Below are positions 52,468-61,566 of a stretch of DNA of 64,000 nucleotides, in pieces. A program made the position numbers and the translations under genes. Below the pieces are notes generated by a model, which saw only the letters and a program-made list of their open reading frames with translations, was not told the origin of the DNA and did no database searches. This DNA comes from CAZYTM01 sp964649725 (GTDB taxonomy: Bacteria; Desulfobacterota; Desulfuromonadia; Geobacterales; Geobacteraceae). The stretch's first letter is position 1; the number at the start of each line of letters is the position of its first letter. The stretch spans positions 434,001 through 498,000 of the forward strand of contig CAZYTM010000002.1 of the NCBI GenBank assembly GCA_964649725.1. Direction: 5' to 3'.

Positions 52468-53175
52468 ATGGCAACAGATTCACCCACGAAAGGGGCCGTG
52501 CTTGGCTTTGAAGGTGCAATTGCCGGCCTGCCACTTTCGGATGTTATCCAGCTGAAAGGTCATAACCGCTTCTCCGGCTGCATTACAGTCGAATACGATC
52601 AGTCCCAGGGGGCCATCTTTTTCCGCGACGGGGAAATCATCCATGCCGAGCTGGGGCAGACTACGGGTGAGGATGCGGTCTATGCCATCATCAGCTGGCC
52701 GGGAGGGAAATTTTCGATCCAATCCAAAGTTACCACCACCAGCCGTACCATTACCCAGAATATCAACTATCTCCTCCTGGAGGCGCACCGCCGCCTTGAC
52801 GAGGGGCTGATAGTACCCCCGCCGGCAAGCAACAGCAGTTCCTTACGGAGAAGAAACAGCATTGCGGAAAAGATCATGCGGATCAGCGGCGTTACCTATG
52901 CAACCATCTCCGACAAACAGGGTAATCCGCTGGAGGACGACAGCTTCGAAGCAAAAAGCCTGGCCGAAAAGGGTCTTGCACTGGCAGGCAGCGGCAATCA
53001 GCTCGGCGAACTGTTCGGTGTCGGTGAAGCAAGATCGGTAGCCTTTCAGGACATTAACTTCCATCTCCTCATGTTTGAATCCCGTAACCACTATCTCACC
53101 GTGGCAATAAAAGGTGACAGCCAACTCGCTACGGTAGAGGCGGATATCCGTTCCACCCTCAGTGGGAAAAAATAG
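52468..53175 (+). CDS. DUF4388 plus roadblock-like protein
   Basis: A 235-residue cytosolic protein. The N-terminal half is DUF4388-like (GFEGAIAGLPLSDVIQLKGHNRFSGCITVEY), with the signature GAIFFRDGEIIHAELG; the second half looks like a roadblock/LC7 fold (ATISDKQGNPLEDD, ... VAIKGDSQLATVEADI). DUF4388 is common in Deltaproteobacteria next to motility and gliding systems. The start at 52468 follows GGAG. The next gene starts 10 bases after its stop. Confidence 0.8.
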   Translation: MATDSPTKGAVLGFEGAIAGLPLSDVIQLKGHNRFSGCITVEYDQSQGAIFFRDGEIIHAELGQTTGEDAVYAIISWPGGKFSIQSKVTTTSRTITQNINYLLLEAHRRLDEGLIVPPPASNSSSLRRRNSIAEKIMRISGVTYATISDKQGNPLEDDSFEAKSLAEKGLALAGSGNQLGELFGVGEARSVAFQDINFHLLMFESRNHYLTVAIKGDSQLATVEADIRSTLSGKK

Positions 53176-53184
53176 GGCATTATT

Positions 53185-53865
53185 ATGCAGACGGTATTGC
53201 AGCAGATAAATACCCTCCCGGATGTCATAGGCAGTATCCTCTGTAACAGCAAAGGCCAACTGCTGGCCCATGCTTTCCCGCCGCTGTTCGACGAGACAAT
53301 CCTGACCAAGGCAGCTGCAGTGATTGCCGAGGGGCCGCTCAGTCAAGCACAATCGGTCTCTGCCGGCATGCTCGACCTCCGCTATGGTGAAGGCCGGGTT
53401 ATAGCCCGCAAACTCGAGGGGGGTGTGCTGATGGTGCTCTGCACCAAGTCGATCAACCCCCAGGTCCTCACCATCTCCCTGAATGTCGCCCGCAACCGCC
53501 TGGAACCGCTGCTGGCAGAGCACTCCTTGCCGGCCGAAGCAGCATCGCCTGGCGTTGAGACTACTCTGCAGAGCATAGTACTGAGCGCCAGCCACCTTGA
53601 CAACAGCAGAGCAAGTCAGAGCTTCAATCAGCTCGGCATGGTAGGTATCAACCACAACATGGCCAAGCGGATCATGGACTGCTTCGCCATCGGTACATGC
53701 AAAAAACTTACCCTGACCAACCAGGCGACTGGCCTAAGCGGTTCGTTCCCGATCATGATCATTAATGATGAAGAGAGCAAGTTTGACGACAAGATCATCC
53801 TCAGCCCCTCATTCGAGAAAAAACTGCAGGCCAGTGCCGGCGATTCCATCATTGTGACCCTCTGA
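53185..53865 (+). CDS. Roadblock/LC7-like protein with C-terminal extra domain
   Basis: A 226-residue protein. Residues 1-110 fit a roadblock/LC7 fold (LPDVIGSILCNSKGQLLAH; GRVIARKLEGGVLMVLCT; ARNRLEPLLAE). The C-terminal part (about 145-226) is a separate beta-rich domain of unknown family, ending SAGDSIIVTL. Roadblock proteins serve small GTPases (as MglB for MglA), but no GTPase is in the window. Coupled to the DUF4388 gene. Short weak ribosome site. Confidence 0.75.
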   Translation: MQTVLQQINTLPDVIGSILCNSKGQLLAHAFPPLFDETILTKAAAVIAEGPLSQAQSVSAGMLDLRYGEGRVIARKLEGGVLMVLCTKSINPQVLTISLNVARNRLEPLLAEHSLPAEAASPGVETTLQSIVLSASHLDNSRASQSFNQLGMVGINHNMAKRIMDCFAIGTCKKLTLTNQATGLSGSFPIMIINDEESKFDDKIILSPSFEKKLQASAGDSIIVTL

Positions 53866-54291
53866 TCCTTCGCGAAAAGACCCCCTTGCGGCTAACCCCT
53901 TGCAGATAGATGCTCCAGACTGTCGTGTCAAATTATTGTTGCGCGCCATGCCTCTTTCCTGGGCAAAGGGGTATTTAGCAAATAAAATCCACCCATATCC
54001 CCCTGCAGAAAGCGGCTTTTCCACAGAATTATCAACATCATTTGTGGATGAATAGTTCACTGTCAGAGGCTTAAGGAATCTATCTAGATAATTATCCACC
54101 CTTAGAGAATATTCTTCACTAATGCAGATATTTGACACTCTCGGACTGCTCTTCCCCCGGGGATTATTACCTGGAGGAGGGCCTTGACAACCTTTCGACT
54201 GATTTCCAGTTGACATCTGCAGAGACGAAAATTAAAGTGATAAGATAGATAGCTGCCCTGTCAGCAGTTGCCTGAAGGAGGCTTCACCGAG
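53866..54291. other. Intergenic region with DnaA-box-like cluster
   Basis: No gene is supported. Between 53984 and 54100 lie four sites like the DnaA box TTATCCACA: AATCCACC, TTTTCCACA (54017-54025), TGTGGATGA (54043-54051, reverse) and TTATCCACC (54092-54100). A sigma-70-like promoter for ctpA is at 54210-54238. Confidence 0.5.
54210..54238 (+). promoter_or_regulatory. Promoter of ctpA
   Basis: Perfect TTGACA (54210-54215), 17-base spacer, TAAAGT (54233-54238), 54 bases before the start codon. Confidence 0.55.
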
Positions 54292-55626
54292 ATGGTTGGA
54301 CCTAGCAAGAAAACCCTGTTTCTCCTGTGCACCCTTGTACTGCTGGCTGTCGGCGCTCCTGCAGCGCTGCAATACAGACATGCCGCCGCAGAGAAAGGGT
54401 TTCACGATTATATCAAGATGTTCAAGGAAGTGCTGTCGATCGTCAAGAAGAGCTATGTTGAAGAGGTCGACGAAAAAAAACTTATCCAGGGTGCCATCGG
54501 CGGGATGCTTTCCACTCTTGACCCCCATAATGCCTATCTCCCCCCTGAACCGTTCAAGGAGATGAAGGTGCAGATGTCCGGAAGCTTCGGCGGGATCGGC
54601 ATCGAGATATCCATCAAGGATGACCGCCTCATCGTTGTCGCTCCGATCGACGACACACCGGCGTTCCGGGCCGGGATCAAGACCAATGACCATATCTGGA
54701 AGATTGACGACAAACTTACCCGTGGGTTGAAGATCAATGAAGCAGTCAATCTGATGCGTGGCGAAAAGGGGACCAAAGTGACCCTCACGATCCGCCGCGA
54801 TGATTCTGACAAACCGCTGGTATTCCCTCTGGTCAGGGATATCATCCAGACCAAGAGCCTGCGCGCCAGGACACTCGCCCCCGGTTACGGTTATGTCAAG
54901 CTCAACATATTCCAGGAGCGGACCGGTGAGGACCTGACCAGGGCGTTGCAGATACTGCAGGCGGAGAATGGTGGACCGCTCAAAGGGCTGGTCCTCGACC
55001 TGCGCAACAACCCAGGTGGACTGCTGGAACCGGCCGTTGCTGTGGCCGGACGCTTTATCGGTGAACGGCTCGACAATGGCCTGGTCGTCTCCATCAAGGG
55101 GCGCAATGCGAACGAGACAAAAGACTTATCTGCCAGCATCGGTGACAAAGAGCCCCGCTACCCGATGGTGGTCCTTATCAACGGCGGCAGCGCCAGCGCC
55201 TCGGAAATTGTCGCCGGCGCCCTGCAGGATCACAAACGGGCCGTGATCATGGGGACCCAGAGTTTCGGCAAGGGCTCGGTTCAGTCTGTCATACCGCTTC
55301 CTGGTGGTGCAGGCCTTAAGCTCACCACAGCCCGCTATTATACCCCCAAAGGGCGCTCCATCCAGGCCAAGGGGATCACGCCGGATATCATCGTCAGCAG
55401 GGTCCGCCCACTTACCAGCATGGCACACCCTGAACTGCCCTTCCGGGAAAAAGACCTGGAACGGCATATAGTAAACGGCAACCCTGACAAGGGGGAGGTG
55501 AAACCTGTCGAGCAGAAACCGGGTGGCATGCCGGACAATACCCTCACCAATGACTTCACCCTTTATCGGGCGCTGGAACTTCTGCAGAGCCTCGAAACCA
55601 TGAACCGCCTCGCACCGAAGCGCTGA
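54292..55626 (+). CDS. ctpA: C-terminal processing protease (S41, CtpA)
   Basis: A 444-residue S41 protease. An N-terminal signal-anchor (about residues 8-24) is followed by a PDZ domain (GIGIEISIKDD ... AFRAGIKTNDHIWKI) and the catalytic core NGGSASASEIVAGAL (nucleophile Ser) and GKGSVQSVIPLPGG (general-base Lys). It trims or degrades periplasmic proteins at their C-termini. The start at 54292 follows GGAGG about ten bases upstream. The C-terminal tail beyond residue 390 is proline-rich and variable in the family. Confidence 0.95.
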   Translation: MVGPSKKTLFLLCTLVLLAVGAPAALQYRHAAAEKGFHDYIKMFKEVLSIVKKSYVEEVDEKKLIQGAIGGMLSTLDPHNAYLPPEPFKEMKVQMSGSFGGIGIEISIKDDRLIVVAPIDDTPAFRAGIKTNDHIWKIDDKLTRGLKINEAVNLMRGEKGTKVTLTIRRDDSDKPLVFPLVRDIIQTKSLRARTLAPGYGYVKLNIFQERTGEDLTRALQILQAENGGPLKGLVLDLRNNPGGLLEPAVAVAGRFIGERLDNGLVVSIKGRNANETKDLSASIGDKEPRYPMVVLINGGSASASEIVAGALQDHKRAVIMGTQSFGKGSVQSVIPLPGGAGLKLTTARYYTPKGRSIQAKGITPDIIVSRVRPLTSMAHPELPFREKDLERHIVNGNPDKGEVKPVEQKPGGMPDNTLTNDFTLYRALELLQSLETMNRLAPKR

Positions 55627-55939
55627 TAACCCAGCACCGCTCTTTCTGATCTCCTATTACTATCAGAATGGCTGTGCAGAAACTGATACCCTGTAAATCC
55701 TCATCTGACAAGCCTCTGCGGCTTTTCCATAACAGCCTGTGCAAATTCAGTACAGCTTTTAATTGAAATCTCATTTCATTTCCACCTCAACCCTATCCGC
55801 GTAATCCCCAGCCAGGTGCAATTTCATCAGCAATTTTCGACCCATGCCAAATTCTGGTACTCCCCTTGTAATAGCAATAGTCAAATGTTGAATATTCAAT
55901 CGCCACCGTCTGGACGGTCGGCATGCTGAGGAGGATATC
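55627..55939. other. Intergenic region
   Basis: About 310 bases without gene signals: no ribosome site or plausible frame on either strand. The last 15 bases carry GAGGAGG for the next gene. Nothing else is recognised. Confidence 0.5.
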
Positions 55940-56410
55940 ATGGGACAGAGATACTTGAACCAAGCAGAGAAGAGCAGCAGCTACCAGTTCCGCCTTATGG
56001 AAGTAGCGGTGATAAGACGGGGCGATAGTGGCGAAGCGGTACTGTTCCAGCCGTTAGCAGTTGACAATCATGAAGAGACCCTCCGCTTTGTGCGGGAAAA
56101 TCTGAAAAGCTTCATCGATAACGTAAAGAAAATAAATAGAACCAGAGCTCTCCCGCGGCAGACAAAAGCACTCCCGGCCGAAACCGTGGTCGATGCCGCA
56201 GGACCTCTCTTCGCCGCCATCAACAACAAGGTGCCGCCAGGTTTCTTCGAGAAGCTCTCCGGCCCGGTCCGAAAATCGCTCCTCGAGATAGCGATGCGCC
56301 GCTATAGAAACGACAAGGCTTCGGTATGCAAGGTGTTGAGTATAGACAGCGACTATCTGGAAAAGGAAATGCTGGCATGCGGTCTTTCCCACGACAACAA
56401 GGCCGCGTGA
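55940..56410 (+). CDS. Protein with a Fis-like C-terminal helix-turn-helix
   Basis: A 156-residue protein. The C-terminal 45 residues (SLLEIAMRRYRNDKASVCKV and LSIDSDYLEKEMLACGL) resemble the Fis-type helix-turn-helix at the end of NtrC-family regulators, but with altered positions in the recognition helix. The N-terminal part (RLMEVAVIRRGDSGEAVLF) is a beta-rich stretch of unknown type. No receiver or AAA+ domain. The start follows GAGGAGG. Its end lies in an imperfect repeat whose second copy precedes miaA. Confidence 0.6.
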   Translation: MGQRYLNQAEKSSSYQFRLMEVAVIRRGDSGEAVLFQPLAVDNHEETLRFVRENLKSFIDNVKKINRTRALPRQTKALPAETVVDAAGPLFAAINNKVPPGFFEKLSGPVRKSLLEIAMRRYRNDKASVCKVLSIDSDYLEKEMLACGLSHDNKAA

Positions 56411-56413
56411 TTA

Positions 56414-56452
56414 ATAGGGGGGGAGCCCCTCCTCTCCCCCCCTATCTTTTTT
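56414..56452 (+). terminator. Terminator copy 1
   Basis: Stem ATAGGGGGGGAG / CTCTCCCCCCCTAT, then CTTTTTT. Follows the Fis-like gene directly. Confidence 0.85.
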
Positions 56453-56537
56453 CATCAACTCCGGCCGGGTAACCGGCCTGACCATAGCACACCAGTTTCG
56501 CAACATGTGGTCTTTCGGGACAAGGGCCGCATGCTTA

Positions 56538-56576
56538 ATGGGGGGGGAGCCCCTCCTCTCCCCCCCCATCTTTTTT
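56538..56576 (+). terminator. Terminator copy 2
   Basis: Stem ATGGGGGGGGAG / CTCTCCCCCCCCAT, then CTTTTTT. It lies upstream of miaA with no gene of its own in front, so it may be a relic of duplication or an attenuator-like barrier. Confidence 0.8.
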
Positions 56577-56674
56577 CAATCCCTGATCAGGCAGGGCCGG
56601 AAATGGAATCTGGCCCTTTTCATTTTGACAAAACGCCTCAGCTGCGGGTAAAGTATGGCCGCGAAGGAGATATC

Positions 56675-57586
56675 GTGGCGTACAACCTGCTCGTCATACT
56701 AGGCCCGACCGCCTCGGGGAAGACCCGTCTAGGGGTCGAACTGGCCCGTCGCTGCAACGGCGAGATCATATCGGCTGATTCACGCCAGGTCTATCGCGGC
56801 ATGGATATCGGTACCGGCAAGGACCTTGCTGAATATGGCGAAATCCCCCATCACCTGATCGACATCATCGAACCGACTGATGAATTCAACCTTTTCCTCT
56901 TCCAACGTCACTTTCTGCAGGCATTCGCCACCATCCGGGAGCATGCCGGGATGCCGCTCCTGGTGGGGGGGACCGGTCTTTACCTGGATGCGGTGCTGCA
57001 GGGGTATCGGTTACTGGAGGTACCGGAGAATCTCCGCTTGCGGCAGGAGCTGGCAGAACTCACCATGGCAGAGCTGGCCGAACGACTGCGCCAACTCTCC
57101 TTAAGGCTGCATAACAGTACCGACCTGCTGCATCGGGACCGCCTGCTGCGGGCTATAGAGATCGCCGCCTATGAAAAGGAGCATCCCCCAGAACCGCTCC
57201 CTGACATCCGGCCATTAGTGCTCGGTATCCGCTGGGAGCGGCAACAGCTGAAAGAGCGGATCACTGCCCGGCTCAAAGCACGCCTCGCCCAGGGGATGCT
57301 CGAGGAGGTGGCAGCTCTTCATGCCAACGGCATCCCCTGGGAGAAGCTCGACTTTTTCGGCCTCGAATACCGTTATCTGGCGCTTCACCTCCAGGGGAAG
57401 CTGAACCGGAACGATATGCTGCAAAAGTTGAACAGCGCCATTCACGACTTTGCCAAACGCCAGGAGAGCTGGTTCAGGCGCATGGAGCGGAACGGCATCC
57501 ATATCAACTGGCTCGACGGCGGCGGCGATCCGTTGACAGAGGCGCTTAAGCTTCTGGAATTACTTGACAGGGGCGAACCACGCTAG
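56675..57586 (+). CDS. miaA: tRNA dimethylallyltransferase
   Basis: A 303-residue MiaA. P-loop GPTASGKT (residues 10-17), SADSRQVYRGMDIGTGK, and VGGTGLYLDAVLQG are all diagnostic. It adds a dimethylallyl group to A37 of tRNAs reading UNN codons. Start is GTG at 56675, right after AAGGAGATATC; the frame is open back to 56507 but that part runs through the second terminator copy. Hfq, often a neighbour of miaA, is not present here. Confidence 0.95.
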   Translation: MAYNLLVILGPTASGKTRLGVELARRCNGEIISADSRQVYRGMDIGTGKDLAEYGEIPHHLIDIIEPTDEFNLFLFQRHFLQAFATIREHAGMPLLVGGTGLYLDAVLQGYRLLEVPENLRLRQELAELTMAELAERLRQLSLRLHNSTDLLHRDRLLRAIEIAAYEKEHPPEPLPDIRPLVLGIRWERQQLKERITARLKARLAQGMLEEVAALHANGIPWEKLDFFGLEYRYLALHLQGKLNRNDMLQKLNSAIHDFAKRQESWFRRMERNGIHINWLDGGGDPLTEALKLLELLDRGEPR

Positions 57587-57671
57587 TACAAGCGGCCCCT
57601 CACCATATCGCCCCCTGGTGAGCCCCTGAGCATGACTGCAGTTCCGCATACTGACAGGCCGAGGAGTACGG

Positions 57672-60152
57672 ATGTCTTTTTCAACATATTTCGAACAGCA
57701 CGAGGAACAGGCATTCGTGGCAAAGGCTCTGGCCACTGCAGTTGCCATTATCCTCGTGAAAAATTTCCTGGCCGGCCTCATCACCTATCTCCTGCTGATC
57801 TTCCCGATAGTCTTCCTAATAGTCATCAGGATGCATGCGGCGACCACCGGCAGAAGCTCAATGGAGCTACTCCGGGAACATATAACCCTCTTCCCGCTGA
57901 TGCGCTCGGAGAGCGAGCGGCGGACCGAGGTAAAACCGTGGGTGACCTACGGCATCATCTTCGCCAATATTCTCATCTTCTACTTTTTCGAGATGAATGT
58001 CCCGGCTGAGTTGATCTCCAACAATCTGATCTTCCTGCCGCGCGACCCCGATCTTTTCAATGTCCCTTTGAGCGCCTTTACCGCGATCTTTCTCCATGCC
58101 AGCGGCGGTCATCTCTGGGGGAACATGATGTTCCTCTGGGTAGTCGGGACTGCTGTCGAACGGCGGGTCGGTTGGCAGAAATTCTCCTGGCTCTACCTGC
58201 TCACCGGTCTTATCGGCGGCCTTGTCTATATCCTGGTCGAATTCCTCTTCCAGGGGCGAGCTGGCCATGCCCTGGGCGCTTCCGGCGCCATTGCCGGGAT
58301 CATGGGGATATTTGCCGTCCGCTGCTACTTCAAGAGCATGATCTTCCCGCTGCCGATCCTCGGCATCTTTTCGCTGATACTGCCGCTCAGTCTGAAGATC
58401 AGGCTCAACTCCCTGGTGATCATGGCGCTCTTCTTCCTCTCCGACCTCTCCGGCGGCATCGAGCAGATTACCGGCCAAAGCAGTTCGATGGTGGGTCACT
58501 GGGCACATCTGGGGGGGATGATCTCCGGGATGCTCATAGCCGGCTATCTGAAGCTCGGTGAGGATGCTGTCGAAGAGCGGCACCTGGAGATCGGCATCAA
58601 GGCATCGGAAGCAACCTCCGGCTTCTCGGAGGGGGAGCGGTCGTTGCAGATCGCCCTGGAACGGAGCCCGGATAATATCGACGCGCTACTGGCCATGGCG
58701 CGGCTGAAGACCAAATTCCAGAACACCCCGGAAGGGAAGGAGCTTTACGAAAAGGTGCTCCGGCTGCTTTTTACCGAACGGCCGGCTGAAGTGGCGGAGC
58801 TCTTCCGCGAATACTACAACAAATATCTCTCGGTCCCGCCTGACCCGCAGCTTCTGTTCCGGCTGGCCGAATCACTGCAAAAGACGGGCGATATCGATCT
58901 CGCTATCCACGCATTGGAACGCCTCGTGGAGATGGCGGAAACTTCACGGCAGATGCGGGAGAAGGCGCTCTTCCAGCTGGCAACGCTACTGGAGTACAAT
59001 AGCTGTTTCGAGGCTGCCCGCAGCTCTTTCGCCCGGTTCGTTGCCGAATACCCCGCTTCTATCCTGGCAGAAAAAGCGCGGGAAAAGGCGGGCGACCTGG
59101 TTTACACACCACTACCCGCATCAACGCCGGTGGATAAGAAGCCACAGCAATGCCCGGCATGCCGGGCAGATATGGTCCTCCGCCCGTCAACCAGTGGCGC
59201 GAACAAGGGGAGGCTTTTCCATGTCTGCAGTTCCTACCCAGACTGCAGCACCTATCTGCCGGTAGTCGAAGCGGCGGAAGCAGCCGAACATTCGGCTCAG
59301 CTACCGCAACAGCTGCCGGAGCGCTATATTCTTGTTTTCGACGGGAGCATTTCGCTGTCGTCTGACCCGGAAGAGACCAGGGTTAATCTCGCCACCCTCT
59401 TCCGCTGCGGACGGGAGCGGATCGACCGGCTCTTCAGCGAAAAGAGGACTGTACTGAAGCGAGGCCTTGACCAGGAGGCCGCCCTGAAGCTGAAGGAGAG
59501 CTTCGACCGGACCGGCGCGATCTGCACTATCGAGGCAGAGGAGACTCCTGCTGTCGCAACCAAATTCCCCCCTGTCGAACCGCCGCCGCAACAGGTCGAA
59601 CCACCGCTGCAGGCAGAGGCTCCTCCCCCCCCGGCCGGACAACTCGATATCGAGTGTCCAAAATGCGGCTATCTTCAGACAAGGGGGGAGTGGTGCGAGC
59701 GGTGCGGAGTTATATTTGCCAAGCTGGCCGGTCAGGCGGAACGGGAATTCCACTCCTTTCATGAGCATCTCCCTGGTGGGGAAGGTAGCCGGGGCATGGC
59801 TGAAGGAGTGGCCAGGCGGTGGGCCATGACCTGCCATCTGCTCGCCTTTTCCGGTCTCCTTATCCCCTTTGGCAACATCCTCGGGCCGCTGGCGATCTGG
59901 CTCTGGAAACGGAAAGAGTCCGACTTTGTCGATATCCATGGTAAAATAGCAATCAACTTCCAACTGACGCTCCTCCTCTTCCTCATCGGCGCCCTGATGG
60001 CGGCGATCTTTACCGGCATTCTGATGATATTCGTCAAACCGCTCCTGACAATCCTGGCGATCTATACGGTCGTGATGATAATTGTCGCCGCGGTCAAGGC
60101 TTATCAGGGGGAATATCCGGAAATAGCGCTGAGCGCGGAGTTCATCAAATAA
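57672..60152 (+). CDS. Rhomboid-TPR-zinc-finger-DUF4870 fusion protein
   Basis: An 826-residue multidomain membrane protein. Residues 21-290 form a rhomboid domain with catalytic S204 in GASG, H279 in HWAHLGG, and oxyanion-type H147xxxN151. TPR-like repeats follow (about 315-475). Then come a topoisomerase-type zinc finger (C494, C497, C519, C525), an L7/L12-like or receiver-unlike small domain (550-622), a Pro-rich linker, a second zinc ribbon (C662, C665, C675, C678) and a C-terminal DUF4870-type membrane domain (about 715-815). It probably is an intramembrane serine protease with regulatory or substrate-capture modules. Starts after GAGGAG. Confidence 0.88.
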   Translation: MSFSTYFEQHEEQAFVAKALATAVAIILVKNFLAGLITYLLLIFPIVFLIVIRMHAATTGRSSMELLREHITLFPLMRSESERRTEVKPWVTYGIIFANILIFYFFEMNVPAELISNNLIFLPRDPDLFNVPLSAFTAIFLHASGGHLWGNMMFLWVVGTAVERRVGWQKFSWLYLLTGLIGGLVYILVEFLFQGRAGHALGASGAIAGIMGIFAVRCYFKSMIFPLPILGIFSLILPLSLKIRLNSLVIMALFFLSDLSGGIEQITGQSSSMVGHWAHLGGMISGMLIAGYLKLGEDAVEERHLEIGIKASEATSGFSEGERSLQIALERSPDNIDALLAMARLKTKFQNTPEGKELYEKVLRLLFTERPAEVAELFREYYNKYLSVPPDPQLLFRLAESLQKTGDIDLAIHALERLVEMAETSRQMREKALFQLATLLEYNSCFEAARSSFARFVAEYPASILAEKAREKAGDLVYTPLPASTPVDKKPQQCPACRADMVLRPSTSGANKGRLFHVCSSYPDCSTYLPVVEAAEAAEHSAQLPQQLPERYILVFDGSISLSSDPEETRVNLATLFRCGRERIDRLFSEKRTVLKRGLDQEAALKLKESFDRTGAICTIEAEETPAVATKFPPVEPPPQQVEPPLQAEAPPPPAGQLDIECPKCGYLQTRGEWCERCGVIFAKLAGQAEREFHSFHEHLPGGEGSRGMAEGVARRWAMTCHLLAFSGLLIPFGNILGPLAIWLWKRKESDFVDIHGKIAINFQLTLLLFLIGALMAAIFTGILMIFVKPLLTILAIYTVVMIIVAAVKAYQGEYPEIALSAEFIK

Positions 60153-60178
60153 CCGGGGGACAAGGAGACTTCCTCCAA

Positions 60179-61489
60179 TTGCAGAGATCAGCCCACCCCG
60201 TAGCCGGGACAGACAAGATACACCCCCTGCCCATCGCCCGCTATCTGGCCGACCGGGCCATCCTGCGACCATGGCGGATCGAGGGGGAGGCCGGGACCTG
60301 TTTCGACGGCGCCATCGTTATCCCGGCCCTGGCAGAGAGCGACCGCCTCTTTGCCACCCTAGCCTCACTCGCCGCCAATCCTCCTGAATATCTGGAACGC
60401 TTCCTGGTGCTGGTGGTGGTCAACCATCGCCAAGACGCAACCGCCGGGGAGAAGGGGGATAACGCAAGCACCCTGGCCCAGCTCGCCAAGCTGGCTGCTA
60501 CTGCTACGCCGCTGCGATTGGCCTGGGTCGATGCCGCCTCTGCCGGGCTGGAGATGCCCCTTAAGGATGGCGGCGTCGGCCTGGCGAGAAAGATCGGCCT
60601 CGACCTGGCGCTGCAGCGTCTCTGCGGGAACGGCAAGGAACTGCTGCTGGTCTGCCTCGATGCAGATACCCTGGTACAGCCCGACTATCTGCCGAGCCTG
60701 GTCGCTCAGTTCAGCAAGAGCAGTGCCGGCGGCTGGGTCCTCCCCTTCTGCCACCAGCCCGGAAGCAGTGCGGCAGAGGATACGGCCATCACCCTTTACG
60801 AACTATATCTGCGCTGCTACGTACTGGGGCTCAAACTGGCCGGTTCTCCGTATGGCTTCCATACAGTCGGCAGCGCCATGGCCTGCCGCGGGACAGCCTA
60901 TGCAAGAATGGGGGGGATGAACCGACGCAAGGCAGGTGAAGACTTCTATTTTCTGCAGCAGCTCCATAAGACTGCCGGTGTCGAAGAGTTGCACGGGACT
61001 GTTGTCTCCCCCTCGCCACGCCCCTCCCACCGGGTCCCCTTCGGCACCGGCCGGACTGTCTCCCGCTTCACGGCAGGCGATAGCGAGGCAGTAACCTTCT
61101 ACCAGACCGGGACCTACCGTATCCTCGGCAGCTGGCTCGAGCTGGCTGCCAACGGGGTCGGCAACTCCGGCGAAGCGCTCCTGAAGGATGCCTCCCGCCT
61201 CTCCAGCGAGCTCGCCTCATATCTGGAGAGGGAGCATTTTGTCGCGACATGGGACCGGCTGCGACAAACCCACCGCAGCGGGGAGTCCTTGCGCAAGGCG
61301 TTCCACGACTGGTTCGATGCCTTCCGCACCATGCAGCTGATCCACCATCTCTCCGCCGCGACCTTCCCCCGCGGCAGTGCAGCCGAGACCATCCCACCTC
61401 TCCTGTGCTGGGCCGGCCTCTCTTCAGCAAACGATCCTGCCAGCCAACTGGCACTGCTCCGCAACGAGCAGCTCGGCACGAGTCGCTGA
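60179..61489 (+). CDS. Family 2-like glycosyltransferase
   Basis: A 436-residue protein with a GT-A fold: N-terminal GAIVIPALAES nucleotide-binding strand, a D-x-D motif in LVCLDADTLVQPDYL (about residue 160) and a later GEDFYFLQQL segment, as in family-2 glycosyltransferases. No membrane helix is clear, so it is likely soluble. The start is TTG at 60179; AAGGAG is 11 bases upstream, so the start is not certain. It lies between the rhomboid fusion and the GspA-like gene on the same strand. Confidence 0.72.
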   Translation: MQRSAHPVAGTDKIHPLPIARYLADRAILRPWRIEGEAGTCFDGAIVIPALAESDRLFATLASLAANPPEYLERFLVLVVVNHRQDATAGEKGDNASTLAQLAKLAATATPLRLAWVDAASAGLEMPLKDGGVGLARKIGLDLALQRLCGNGKELLLVCLDADTLVQPDYLPSLVAQFSKSSAGGWVLPFCHQPGSSAAEDTAITLYELYLRCYVLGLKLAGSPYGFHTVGSAMACRGTAYARMGGMNRRKAGEDFYFLQQLHKTAGVEELHGTVVSPSPRPSHRVPFGTGRTVSRFTAGDSEAVTFYQTGTYRILGSWLELAANGVGNSGEALLKDASRLSSELASYLEREHFVATWDRLRQTHRSGESLRKAFHDWFDAFRTMQLIHHLSAATFPRGSAAETIPPLLCWAGLSSANDPASQLALLRNEQLGTSR

Positions 61490-61566
61490 CCGGCTTTCAA
61501 CTTGAAATACAGCCTCATTTGTGAAATAGTGGAGTCTGTAGCGCTACCGATTCCAGAGAGCCAACT

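Larger units (their letters stand above)
56381..56580. repeat. Imperfect direct repeat including two terminators
   Basis: Two copies of about 72 bases, 56381-56456 and 56509-56576, share GGTCTTTC, a GACAA/GGCCGC segment, TTAAT, a G7/C7 hairpin and the ATCTTTTTTCA tail. The first copy covers the last codons of the upstream gene and its terminator; the second is noncoding. It looks like a tandem duplication after which the copy has lost coding capacity. Confidence 0.8.

Noticed and set aside
56507..56674. N-terminal extension of miaA
   Set aside because: The frame passes through the second terminator copy and has no ribosome site; the GTG at 56675 has AAGGAG and gives the standard MiaA length.
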